DNA of 64,000 bases. Origin: Cannabis sativa (taxonomy: Eukaryota; Streptophyta; Magnoliopsida; Rosales; Cannabaceae). Within the stretch, counting starts at the first letter, position 1; each line of letters starts with the position of its first letter. The notes below the pieces were generated by a model. It searched no databases and was not told the DNA's origin. It saw only the letters and a list, made by a program, of their open reading frames with translations. Of this stretch, positions 48,719 to 61,165 are shown in pieces. Both the position numbers and the translations under genes were made by a program. Where the stretch lies: assembly GCF_029168945.1 (NCBI RefSeq), contig NC_083602.1:69398600-69462599 (forward strand). Reading direction: 5' to 3'.

Positions 48719-50606
48719 TGTTGGAAATATTTTACCAGGATCTTAGATCTACTCACAAGTATGTTTATTAACATCCTAAATATGAACTTTCTAAAACGAT
48801 AAATTAAACACATATAAAGTTTAAGAAACCTTACATTGGGTGCAGCGGAATATAATGACTCCTTCCGTTCAGATATCTAGCCCTTGATTCCTTTTTGTAG
48901 CAGAGCATTATCAATATCTGAACCTGGATCTCTTTCTCTGAATCCTTGATGCTGAATCTCCTTTGCTGATGATCTTTCTTCACGATCTTCCTCACTATGA
49001 TTGAGGTATTGCTTGATGTGTGTGGGCACTACTCATACACTAAGGATTTCGAAATATTAAAGAAGAAGAGAGAGAGTGGTCAGCTAAGATAGGGAGAGAG
49101 AAGGCTCAGTTTTTCTGATTCAGAAAGTCTAAAGAAAAGTATTATTTTCCTGAAGCCTTCACTATCTATTTATAGCATTCTACTAGGGTTAGATTTGAAT
49201 TATATGGCATTAAAATAATGAAAAAATCAACTTAAAATAGCTACATAGGTGGCCGGCCATAGCATTAGTGGATTGGGCCTTGGGCTTTACAATTTTGCAA
49301 TTTTAACACCTTTTGTATCTGATTTTCTCAAAAATGCCAATTTCCTAATTCAAACATTTAAATGCCAATTCTAACTATTTAATAACTATAAATAATTATT
49401 AAATAATATTGTCATTTATCATATTTATTAATTGAACCATACAAAGTATCATAATTAACAAATATGCCCCTATAAACTCTTTCTTTACAATTTCGACCTT
49501 ACTTAGTGAAAAAATTCACAAATAGACATAGTCTAATTTGAGAATTATAATTGATTAATCAAAACCAATTACATGAGTCTTACAAGCAATATTATCTCAA
49601 CTAGTGGGGGGACCATGGGTCTATATAACCGAGCTTCCAATAAGTAGATCAAGAATTTAGCACTAAAATTCACTAACTTATTAATTCTTCGTTGAATCCA
49701 CGCATAGAACTTAGAATTGCACTCTCAGTATATAGAATGCTCTATATGTTCCACCATATAGACACATCATTAGTTATCCATTGTTATAATCCTAATGTGA
49801 TCAATGATCCTCTATATGAATGATCTACATTGTAAAGGGATTAAATTACCGTTACACCCTACAATGTATTTATTCCTTAAAACACTTGACCCCGTATAAA
49901 TGATATTTCAGCTTATGTGAAATGAGTACTCCACCATTTATGTTCGTTTGGTCAAGCTCGAAGGAGATCATCCTTTGCTTACTATTCGCCAGATAGAAGC
50001 TATAGATTCCATGTTTATGTTAGCGCTCCCACTCAATTGCACTACCGTGTTCCCAAAAAGTACGTATCACCCTGACCTAAAAGTAGGCTTAACTAACAAA
50101 TCAAAGAACACGAATAGCCTCTCGAGATTGAGCCTAATCATATCAGGATTAAGATCATTTGATCTAGGATCAACTAGGTGATATTGACTTGAATAGATAT
50201 TACGGTAAGTTTAATAAATCTAAGTCAAAGTTCAATATCGGTCCCTTCCGATGCATACTCCATGCATCCAACCTGAGCTTTACTTTAACCAATGCTCTGG
50301 AAAGAACATAGCACTTCTCCAAATGCAAGTAAACTCTGTTGTAGATTATCATATCAGTAAAACCATGTGTCTGATAAATCTAGGAAACTTTATTCACATA
50401 GTCATGTTTACTTTCCAATGTGTTGACGGCACAATAAACAGGATCAAGTATGTGAAAAGGGTTTCAGATGAATTTATACATTATGTACATATAATCATGA
50501 AATAAATCATGTGAACCATGCAACATTAAATGTTATTTCTGATCTATATTAATAAGTAAATCTGATTATATTGAAATGAGTTTTATTTAGGGCATAAAAC
50601 CCAACA
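48719..50606 (-). repeat. 3' LTR of element D
   Basis: Near-identical to 57033-58920. The polypurine tract (complement of about 50609-50619) abuts its inner edge. Confidence 0.93.
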
Positions 50607-53290
50607 AACTCCCACTTGCACTAATATAAAACAAAAAGTGCGTTTCAAATAATCTCAACACCTTGATATACAAATCAAGTGTAGTAGTAGTAAACTCCTC
50701 GTAATAGGATCTGAAAGGTTGAATTAACCACAACATTTTCTCCACCATTACTCTTCCTTAATCACAAAATCATTGATAATGTGAAATTCCTCTCTATATG
50801 TCTACTCTCTGGGGATACTGGATTCTATACCTTTGGCAACTACTTTTGGTTAATCAGGAAATTAACACTAGTAGTTTAAGGCAATTTGGAATGGTGCCAA
50901 AGATGTATAGAACTTTCCTTAGACTGAATAAGTACCTTTCCTGCAGCTTTAACATTCAGTCCCTCTCTGGTAGACCTAGAGACTTCAGATAGGTTTTTAC
51001 ACTTCTCCAAAATCACTATTCCACCCCCAGAGTAACCACCATCTTATCAGAAAGATTTACTAGCACAAAGGCAAATTTCGAAATCTGATGTGGTGTAGTC
51101 TAAGAGTTTTAAACACACTCTTATAGACTAACATATAGTTCCTCTTCTTAATCTTAGGATTTACTTGATTGTCTTCTAATGTTCTTCTCCTGGATTAATC
51201 TGATACCTACTCATTACTCCCTCTCAACAGCAGGTGTCTGGTCTAAGGCATACAAAAGCATATATAAGACCTCTCACTGTTGATATAAGAAATTCTTTCA
51301 TGGCTTTATCTTTTCTGGAATAGTTAAGACTTTTCCTTAGATAAATAAAATCTATACCTAAGAAGTTGTGAAGCTTCTATAGATTGCCATTAGAAAGAAA
51401 ATGCTTCAGCATCTTACTAAAGTAAGTTGCTTGCATTAGAGTAAGTAATTACCAGGTATACCACAAGCCATAGGTTTAGATAAACTCAAACCTATAATAC
51501 TAGGAACAGGAAGTTTGTTAAGTCCATAGAATAGACTTATTAACCTAAATTTCCTTTTATGTCCTTGTAATAGAAAACTTTAGGTTATTCCATGTGAATG
51601 GATTAAACCATAGTTCTATTGGCTTTCTTCTTATCTTGACAATCCATTACTTGTTTAAACTCACAATGGATTTTAATCACTAGTGTCTCCCAAGTCATAA
51701 GAAGGTGAGTTCCTAGAAACTCTCCCACTACGACGAGGTACCGTGAATTATGTCGAAGAAAACTAAATGGTATTAACCTCTTTGGTTGTGACAAGACAAC
51801 AGAGGCAGTGGGATCATCATATGTTATATAAGATCATAGAACACTTTTGGAATCAAGAATTAAATATCTCCTTTATTTGCTACTTGTTTTTCAGACTTAG
51901 TCATTTTCTTAGAAAAGTAGTATTTGTTTGAACAAACACTTTCTTATCTATTGACAATGGGATGGTCCACCCCTAATCACTTAGAATAGCTAACAAACCA
52001 TGGTTAACAGTTCTAGCTTTTCTTAAGATTTTGATTAGGTCATCCATGAATCTAGTAATGATTTACATTAAGTATACAACCATTACATCATTCTGAAATT
52101 GTATTACCATAGAAGGATTTAGGCAACGACTAGTAACTAATCATCAATATGCAACTCGAAATTTCTGGGGAGGTAAGTTTGGATATAATTCAAAAATCAA
52201 TTTAATGATCTTTGAACTGCATATCTACTAACTATTTCTCCACCCCTATCAGTTCGCAAGATCTTTAACCACTTACCTTAATGGTTTTAACCATTGCTAG
52301 AAATTAATGAAATTTTTCAAACATTTCAAATTTCTTTGCTAAAAGGTATAATCTAGAGTTATCGTTTTAAGAATACAACGAAAAACTCATATCCACCCCT
52401 GAATGTACATCCATCTGCGAATGAGATGAACTACTTTCAGTGGATATAGGCATATTAACTCTTTGCAGAGATTGATCTTGTCAAATCCACTATGAACAAG
52501 ATACAAATGCCATAGATTAAAAAAAATGTGGTAGTGTCTATTGATGACATAGGTTTGTTACATCAAAGGGTTCTTAGAATACTGCAAGTGGATCCTGGTC
52601 ACAGAATACCTAACTCATATTCCATACAGTTTTAATCCATTAATATAAGATGGATATTAAACACTTGAGAAAGTGTAACTGTATTGTATTCTGGAATTAG
52701 AAATATAAGAAAATTTCTGTTTGGAATCTAAAATTAAAGTCAAAGACTTAAATTTATACCAAATATAATGAGTAATTCTATCTTGGACCAGCACTACTAA
52801 TACAAACTCTAAGTCAGATTTGCCCATACAAGTAGGAGATTTCTAAGATTGAGGATTTATATCAATTGGGAATAGAATTTCGGGATTATAATCATATGCG
52901 TCATTTAATTTCTTAAGAGAAAATATAATGACATGAAATGATTTATAGACCATTCATCCAATGATATGTTTTGAAGCTAATTCGAAATGAATAAGCTAAG
53001 AGGAATTAGGATAATTTCGTTTATAAATAAGAATCCAACGATGCTTCGATTAGCGAAAGTCAAAGTAATCTTATTTATACAATCTTCTTGTTTCATATTG
53101 TAAAAATACTAGTCTAAAGTGTCATCAATTGATGAATAGCTAGATGTCGCATATACAATATTTATCTTTCGAGATCTAACACTATTATGTATGTCTAATG
53201 GTGAAAATCCACTAGGGATTTATCTCATTAGATAAACAAGCCAAGTTAGACCAACAATGAAGATTCGAAATTAAACTACAACTTAATAAC
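50607..53290 (-). pseudogene. Stop-riddled copia pol relic of element D
   Basis: Homologous along its length to the relics in B and C. The open stretch at 51603-51794 is the same linker segment seen at 12641-12841 and 36880-37080, with 'QVMDCQDKK' near its end. The DRGGE-like block is near 52245. No catalytic motif of integrase or RT could be read. Confidence 0.75.
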
Positions 53291-56200
53291 AGAAAATAAC
53301 ATGGTTCAATATAAATTCATACACAATTCAGAAATTATAAACATATAGCAAGTAGGAATGACAAGTGAAAATACTAAAACTTACAATCCTAAATAATTTC
53401 CAAGGTTTTCAACAAACTGATATCAGTGTCCCGTTTAGGCGAGAGTCAAAGCTACCATTCATTGAATAGAGTTGTCAGCTCGTCTAAAATGTTAAACATT
53501 CTAGCAACCTTTTATTCGATTAAGATTGGAATTCAGCGTTGTCCCGTTTAGGCGAGAGTCAAGGCAATTCTATCTTATGAGCTTCCACCATTGTTTCATA
53601 ATTTGCAAGTCAAGTATGGTCGCCACCATTAGGGTGATCCATACCATACAAAACACTTACAAACTACTTATCATGCGAGGTTAAACGGTGCAAAATTGCT
53701 AATGAACGTTCCTCCATTAGGGAGGATTACTCACTAAAACAAACGCGGTGTAAAACCCACAATGGAGATCGAATGTCTCTTGATAATAAAGCTCATTATT
53801 TAAAAAGAGTTGTATTTTCTTTTATTCTCTTTATTTATTCTATTTATTTTAAATATATATTTATTTAATTAAAATTTCCAATTTAGAATAAAAAATTCTA
53901 AATATAAATTTTAATTCAATATTTATAAATTTTACTTAGATGGATATGAAATAATATGAATTATTTCCATCTTAGTAATAATTTCCAATAAATATTTAGA
54001 AAAATATTCAATTTAAGTTGTTACAAAATTAATTTAAATTAATTTACAACTCAAATTTAATTTTCTATAAATATATATTGCATTTCGAAAAATTAAAGTA
54101 TATAAGAATACAATTTTCGAAAAATGCATATTAAAATAAAAAATAAATCCTGGAAAAATTATTCTAATTTAATGTTGGCCCAAAATTAATTAATAAAATT
54201 AATTTACAACAAAAAATATAATTTTCCTATTTAATTAAATATATAAGAAAAATTTCAAATATTTAAGTATGATGATGAAAATCAACTTAAATATTAATTT
54301 TCTATTTAATTAAATACACTAGAAAAATACTTCAAGCAAAAATATCACCTATCTAGATTTTCCTTTGACTAATTAATTCAATTTCTAATAATATACTTTA
54401 ATTCAATTTATTTTAAATTAATCAATAAATGAAAAAATCATTGATTTAAGTTGATCCAAGAATTAATTAAAATAATTAATTTACAACTTAATCTATTTTC
54501 AAGATAAAATTCGAAATTCTAGCATTTAAAAATGCAATTTCGAAAATTGATAAAATAAAGAAAAAATATATTTTGAAAATTATTTAAATTTAGTTGAAAA
54601 ATTAAATTTCAACTAAAAATAATTTTCTATTTAATTAAATGTCATGACAAAGAAATATTTAAGTATGATGATAAAATCAACTTAGATATTTAATTTTCAA
54701 ATTAATTAAATGTGTTGAATTCAAGAAATAAATAATTAAGTGTAGAGAAGGCTTAATTATTAATCTCTAGTTTAATACTAGGAAAAAATAAATTGTACCA
54801 AAATTAATTATTTAAAATAATTAATTTCACAATGTATAGTATTTTCCCATTTAATATTAGAAATAATAAGTAGTCTAGAAATAACTATCTAGAAAATATC
54901 TTATTTAACTAAGTATCTTTTCCACAAAATTTGAAAAAATATCTAATTTAAGTTGTATTAGAAAAAATCTAGAACTTAAATATTTTTCAAATTTAAATTT
55001 AATTAAATATCAAAAATTAAGTTATAACCACTTAATTTGAAAATATTCCATTTTAAGTTAATATTTGAAAAGATATTAACTTAAAAAATATCTAAAGAAT
55101 CTTAATAACCAATGCCTAAAATTCCTCAACTTAATTTTGAAATTTGAAATTCAAAAGATATTCAGATTTAAGTTGGTTAGTTGTAGATAACTAAATATCA
55201 ACTTAAATAGGAATATTTAATGAAAAATTTAAATTAAGTTCCAGAAAGAATCTAGATGGTTATAATTCTATATTTAATTAAATACAAGAAAATACACATA
55301 GTTTAGCTTAGAATAAAAAAATTCTTTAAACTATGATTTTCTAAATTAATTTCAAAATAAATGAAATTAATTATGTTGCTAATCAATTTTAATTAGGTTA
55401 AACTAGTGTAATTAACCTAGTACAGTCATTCAAATCACGCAAATGGGCCTTCACAATTGGGGTGGTTTGTGTGAGGGGGTGCTGGGTTCAGTATGTCGTA
55501 CCCACTTCTATGGCTCCCAACTCTCACACAAGGCCCAAAAGAGAGGAATTTAACCTTAATAAGAACAACTGTTATTAATTGAATAGGCCCAAAAAACTAA
55601 ATGGGCCTAAATAAATTCTATCAAAAACTATGATAATTTATTTTAGCAACATTAACCTATATGCATCTATAATAAAATTAAACACATAGGCTCACACAGG
55701 CACACTTTGGATGGGTCCTATCATGTTGCTAGGTCATACACAGATGAAAGAAGATTGTAAATATACCTGTTACAAATTATTATCTTGACCAAGGGAGCCA
55801 TCAGATCATTAGATCTGGCAAAAGGTAACCATGGCTATTTGCAATCAAGTAATAATAGGTTTTGAAAACTTACACATAAGCTAAAACACATACTCCTGCA
55901 ACAAGGTTAGCTGGATAGTTGGATGTAGGATTTATTTAATTTTAAATTAAATTCTTAATTTCGAAATAATTAATTAAATAAATAAAATATTTATTTTTCG
56001 AAAATTTAAAAAAAAAAAATTCGAAAATTAAAAAAAAAAATTAAATTTAAAATTAATTAAATTTAAAATTAAACCTACAATTTTGAAAAAATTAGGTTTC
56101 AACCAACCTAAATATCATTTCAAAAATTTGCTAACTACTTTTAAAAATTAAATGTTATTTTAAAAATAAAAATTAAATAAAAATTAGAAAAGATAAATGA

Positions 56201-57017
56201 AATATCTTTTCAGATTTTAAATTTAATTTAAATAAATAAAATAACAAAATTTAAAAGTTAGCAAAATATCTTACATCTATTTAAAATTACATGATTATAA
56301 ATATCTTATTTTAAATTTAAATAAGGTCAAAATATCTAAAAAGATTTTAAAAAAAAATCTTAAAAGATAAGATATAATTAAAAATATCTTAAAAGATAAG
56401 ATATTTTAAAAAATATCTTAAAAGATTTTATAAATATCTTATAAAATCTGACCTTAAATTTAAAAAAAAATAAGATATAATCAAATTTAAAAATAAGATA
56501 GATTTTTAAGCAAGAAGATAGATACTAATTCTATTCAAATTCAAATTACACTAATATCTTGAATTAAATTTAAAAAATATTAAATTAATTCAAAATGATA
56601 ATTAGAATTGAATTAGGAATAGTAATAGTATAAATACAAAACTATACAAAAAATTGGAAGTTAATTCCATGAAAAAGCATAAAAAATTGAAGAAAAACAA
56701 AAAATTTCGAAACTGTACGGACAGATTTGCGATCGCAGGAAAATATCAGCACAGCCCCGATTTTTTCAAATCTTCGAAAAATCATAACTAATTCAAATAA
56801 AATCCAAATTAAAATCTGTAAAAGGCTAACTTGCTTAATTTTTTCCATACTATCCAATAAAAATAATTCCAGAGATGAAATCGCAATTATTTTTCATGAA
56901 AATTTCACAAACATCAATCAATCATCAAATAACACTCAATACAACATAATACCATCCAAAGAACATACAAACAATCGTTTTAAAGTCCAAATTTCTTGCA
57001 AGTAAATCAAATTCCAT
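53291..57017 (-). other. AT-rich leader of element D
   Basis: Non-coding. The gag-proximal motif pair is at about 53430-53452 and 53541-53563 (minus strand), and the 'gggttcagtatgtcgtaccc' island is near 55485. Near the primer site it has the palindrome GCGATCGC (about 56729-56736) where A and C have CG runs. Confidence 0.7.
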
Positions 57018-57030
57018 GGCTCTGAGGCCA
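57018..57030 (-). other. Primer binding site of element D (variant)
   Basis: The minus strand reads TGGCCTCAGAGCC, two bases inside the LTR. It is the same variant as A and C, although the LTRs of D are closer to those of B. Confidence 0.85.
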
Positions 57031-57032
57031 GT

Positions 57033-58920
57033 TGTTGGAAATATTTTACCAGGATCTTAGATCTACTCACAAGTATGTTTATTAACATCCTAAATATGAA
57101 CTTTCTAAAACGATAAATTAAACACATATAAAGTTTAAGAAACCTTACATTGGGTGCAGCGGAATATAATGACTCCTTCCGTTCAGATATCTAGCCCTTG
57201 ATTCATTTCTGTAGCAGAGCATTATCAATATCTGAACCTGGATCTCTTTCTCTGAATCCTTGATGCTGAATCTCCTTTGCTGATGATCTTTCTTCACGAT
57301 CTTCCTCACTATGATTGAGGTATTGCTTGATGTGTGTGGGCACTACTCATACACTAAGGATTTCGAAATATTGAAGAAGAAGAGAGAGAGTGGTCAGCTA
57401 AGATAGGGAGAGAGAAGGCTCATTTTTTCTGATTCAGAAAGTCTAAAGAAAAGTATTATTTTCCTGAAGCCTTCACTATCTATTTATAGCATTCCACTAG
57501 GGTTAGATTTGAATTATATGGCATTAAAATAATGAAAAAATCAACTTAAAATAGCTACATAGGTGGCCGGCCATAGCATTAGTGGATTGGGCCTTGGGCT
57601 TTGCAATTTTGCAATTTTAACACCTTTTGTATCTGATTTTCTTAAAAATGCCAATTTCCTAATTCAAACATTTAAATGCCAATTCTAACTATTTAATAAC
57701 TATAAATAATTATTAAATAATATTGTCATTTATCATATTTATTAATTGAACCATACAAAGTATCATAATTAACAAATATGCCCCTATAAACTCTTTCTTT
57801 ACAATTTCGCCCTTACTTAGTGAAAAAATTCACAAATAGACATAGTCTAATTTGAGAATTATAATTGATTCATCAAAACCAATTACATGAGTCTTACAAG
57901 CAATATTATCTCAACTAGTGGGGGGACCATGGGTCTATATAACCGAGCTTCCAATAAGTAGATCAAGAATTTAGCACTAAAATTCACTAACTTATTAATT
58001 CTTCGTTGAATCCACGCATAGAACTTAGAATTGCACTCTCAGTATATAGAATGCTCTATATGTTCCACCATATAGACACATCATTAGTTATCCATTGTTA
58101 TAATCCTAATGTGATCAATGATCCTCTATATGAATGATCTACACTGTAAAGGGATTAAATTACCGTTACACCCTACAATGTATTTATTCCTTAAAACACT
58201 TGACCCCGTATAAATGATATTTCAGCTTATGTGAAATGAGTACTCCACCATTTATGTTCGTTTGGTCAAGCTCGAAGGAGATCATCCTTTGCTTACTATT
58301 CGCCAGATAGAAGCTATAGATTCCATGTTTATGTTAGCGCTCCCACTCAATTGCACTACCGTGTTCCCAAAATGTACGTATCACCCTGACCTAAAAGTAG
58401 GCTTAACTAACAAATCAAAGAACACGAATAGCCTCTCGAGATTGAGCCTAATCATATCAGGATTAAGATCATTTGATCTAGGATCAACTAGGCGATATTG
58501 ACTTGAATAAATATTACGGTGAGTTTAATAAATCTAAGTCAAAGTTCAATATCGGTCCCTTCCGATGCATACTCCATGCATCCAACCTGAGCTTTACTTT
58601 AACCAATGCTCTGGAAAGAACATAGCACTTCTCCAAATGCAAGTAAACTCTGTTGTAGATTATCATATCAGTAAAACCCTGTGTTTGATAAATCTAGGAA
58701 ACTTTATTCACATAGTCATGTTTACTTTCCAATGTGTTGACGGCACAATAAACAGGATCAAGTATGTGAAAAGGGTTTCAGATGAATTTATACATTATGT
58801 ACATATAATCATGAAATAAATCATGTGAACCATGCAACATTAAATGTTATTTCTGATCTATATTAATAAGTAAATCTGATTATATTGAAATGAGTTTTAT
58901 TTAGGGCATAAAACCCAACA
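57033..58920 (-). repeat. 5' LTR of element D
   Basis: Near-identical to 48719-50606; followed by the CATTG duplication. Confidence 0.93.
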
Positions 58921-59240
58921 CATTGGTCTATCGACTGTAGACCTGCATGTTACACTCACATGTCTATTTATGTCTACGTGGCGTAGACCTACGTGTTGCT
59001 CTCACACGTCTATATACAATAAGGCCTTAGTAGGGTTTACCTCAGTTTTGATTACCGAGCCTAACCTCGTTATGCCTTGCTTGCATAACCCTATTCTTAT
59101 ATATACGCAATCCATACATTATGTTCTTTCAATGGTTTATCCTGGTGATATATATACCAGGTCTAACCGAGTTATGTCTCATACACATAACTTTTAACAT
59201 ACATGCGTGTATTCAACATTTACTACAACATATATAATCT

Positions 59241-59560
59241 TAGGGTAATAACCCTAACTTACATACTAAATAACCACTCATACAATACACTTCTATATAC
59301 TCAGATAACATTTACTAAGAGCGTTAACCCTAACTCATGCTTTCACTGTATTCATAATATTCTAGGGTAATAACCCTAGACCGCATTAAAATTAACTCAA
59401 GGTACTAGCTTACCGAGTCTAGCTTAATTATGCCTTAAGCGCATAATTCATAATCTCAATATATACATTTATCCAACATGGCATAGTATTTATACAACAT
59501 ATATCACTAGGGTAATAACCCTAGGCTATTAAACCGCTCATGTTAGGGTAATAACCCTAA
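59241..59560. repeat. Four copies of a telomere-like palindrome in the solo LTR
   Basis: 'tagggtaataaccctar' occurs at 59241-59256, 59362-59379, 59507-59524 and 59543-59560. Each joins an AGGG arm to a CCCT arm across AATA, so AACCCTA telobox-like words appear on both strands. 'aaccctaac' also occurs alone near 59324. Confidence 0.85.
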
Positions 59561-60374
59561 TCCCGGTTACTAAACTTTCATGCATATCATTCACAATATA
59601 AGCGCCACTGCGCATACTCTACATGCTAATCACTGTCTTACCTGATGTCCTGCAATGATAGAGATTCCAAACCCCTGGGTGTTCCCAATCAGGTGCCGGT
59701 AATCCTCAATTCCTCCCAATTTCTAGCACAAAAGCCTTCAACACCAATCTTGATTCCAAGCCAAACTCAACCAACAATTTAAGAACAAGAATGAATTTAG
59801 AGAGAAAGAGAGAGTTTCAGCTAGGGCTGGAGAAAAACTCCAGAAATTTCCTTTAATTCTCAAAATAAACCTCTTTTCTTAACAAATCCAATAATAAAGC
59901 CAAATGTCCAAAATGCCCTTAAGGCCATTCAACACACAACAAACCAAACAAGGGCATTTAGGTCATTCCACATAACACAAATACATTCAAATAAATTCAG
60001 ATTTCTCATACATAAGTAAAATGCCAATAATTCAATTCAAATTGCATTTCGGACCCGAACCCCGTTTGGCCCGAAATACCCGGTTGTGACTATACCGCGC
60101 CAACCTGTCAGAACACACCTGAAAAGACAACACAGGCATACTATATAATAATATAGTTCTATTAAGCACGTAATTAAATTAATTTCATAGTTTTACCCTT
60201 CTCGGGTCAAAATTACTAAAATGCCCCTGGCTCACCAACGGGGTCTTAACATATTAAAATTCATATAATTTCACATATATTGAACTATATAATATTATAA
60301 TTCCATCAATTACTCATAATTATCTAGTTAGGGCTTTGCTAATCCTTTTTCTTAATTCTGGGTATTACATTCTT

Positions 60375-61165
60375 CTTTAGTGTATCCTTCAAGGTTTTGT
60401 TGACTGCTTCAACTTGACCATTTTCTTGAGGATGTGCCACTGCAGAGAAACTTTTGATGATACCATGGTTCTCACAGAAATCAGTGAAGGATTGGCTGTC
60501 GAACTGTTTGCCATTGTCTGAGACTATTTTGTACGGTAGTCCAAACCGGCATATGATGTTCTTCACAATAAAGTCTTGAACTTTCGTTGATGTAATGGTT
60601 GCGAGTGGTTCGGCTTCATTCCACTTAGTAAAGTAGTTAACTGCTACCACTGCGTACTGCACTCTGCCTTTACCTTTAGGTAATTGCCCAATCAGGTCAA
60701 TTCCCTAAACGGCAAAGGGCCACAGACTTTGCATCTGTGTTAGCTCATTCGGCGGAGCTCTTGGTATCTTTGAAAATCTCTGGCATTTTTCGCACTTCTT
60801 AACATAGGTTCTCGAATCTTTAATCATCGTTGGCCAGAAGTAACCTTGCCTTAGAATTTTCTTGGATAAGCTCTGTCCGGCGGCGTGATTTCCATAGAAT
60901 CCGTCGTGAACTTCAGATAGGAGCCGTCCAGCTTCGTCTTGAGTGACACATCTGAGTAATGGCATCGAGAATCCTCTTCTGTACATGACTCCCTCTACTA
61001 TGATATACCGTGTTTCCTTCCTTCTCATTTTCCGAGCTTCATTTTGGTTATCTGGGAGTTCCCCAGAGTTGAGGTAGGCTGCTATTGGCGTTATCCAGTT
61101 TGGGGATGTGTCAATCATTTTGATTTCTTCCGTGCCAGTGATGCTAGGCTCTTCAAGGAACTACA
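60375..61165 (-). pseudogene. Gypsy integrase: zinc-binding and catalytic core
   Basis: The enzyme that joins element DNA to the host chromosome. The H2C2 zinc domain ('VHDGFYGNH' then 'CEKCQRF') is followed, after one in-frame TAG near 60705, by the core: 'GIDLIGQLPKGKG' (first Asp), 'IVSDNGKQFD' (second Asp) and 'ENGQVEAVNKTLK' (Glu), a complete D,D-35-E set. 'VNYFTKW' appears where Tat elements usually have VDYF. The chain breaks at 60375, where the solo LTR is inserted, and resumes at 48009. Confidence 0.92.

Larger units (their letters stand above)
48719..58920 (-). mobile_element. Ty1/copia element D (minus strand), nested in the solo LTR
   Basis: Complete 10,202-bp element with exact CATTG duplications (48714-48718 and 58921-58925). 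Both LTRs are 1888 bp (48719-50606 and 57033-58920), with about 15 differences noted by eye, under 1%. It shares diagnostic LTR changes with neither A nor C but is close to B. The interior holds a pol relic and a leader, with no gag. It is the youngest layer of the gypsy block. Confidence 0.95.
48010..60369 (-). mobile_element. Solo gypsy-type LTR, split by copia element D
   Basis: The ends are TGTAACGCCC at 48010 and GGGTATTACA at 60369, flanked by exact TTCTT duplications (48005-48009 and 60370-60374). Removing it restores the integrase frame. Without element D it is about 2.15 kb, with no primer site or coding region, so it looks like a solo LTR left by recombination, or a non-coding element. 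A minus-strand reading is favoured because TGTAATACCC at the 60369 end and GGGCGTTACA at the 48010 end resemble Tekay/Del-type LTRs, and a CT-rich leader-like stretch (about 59770-59830) reads that way. It is rich in internal repeats. Confidence 0.85.

Noticed and set aside
48010..60369. DNA transposon reading of the TGTAACGCCC...GGGTATTACA insertion
   Set aside because: The 5-bp target duplication, TG/CA ends and size of about 2.15 kb without D fit an LTR better; the ends are short imperfect inverted repeats as in gypsy LTRs.
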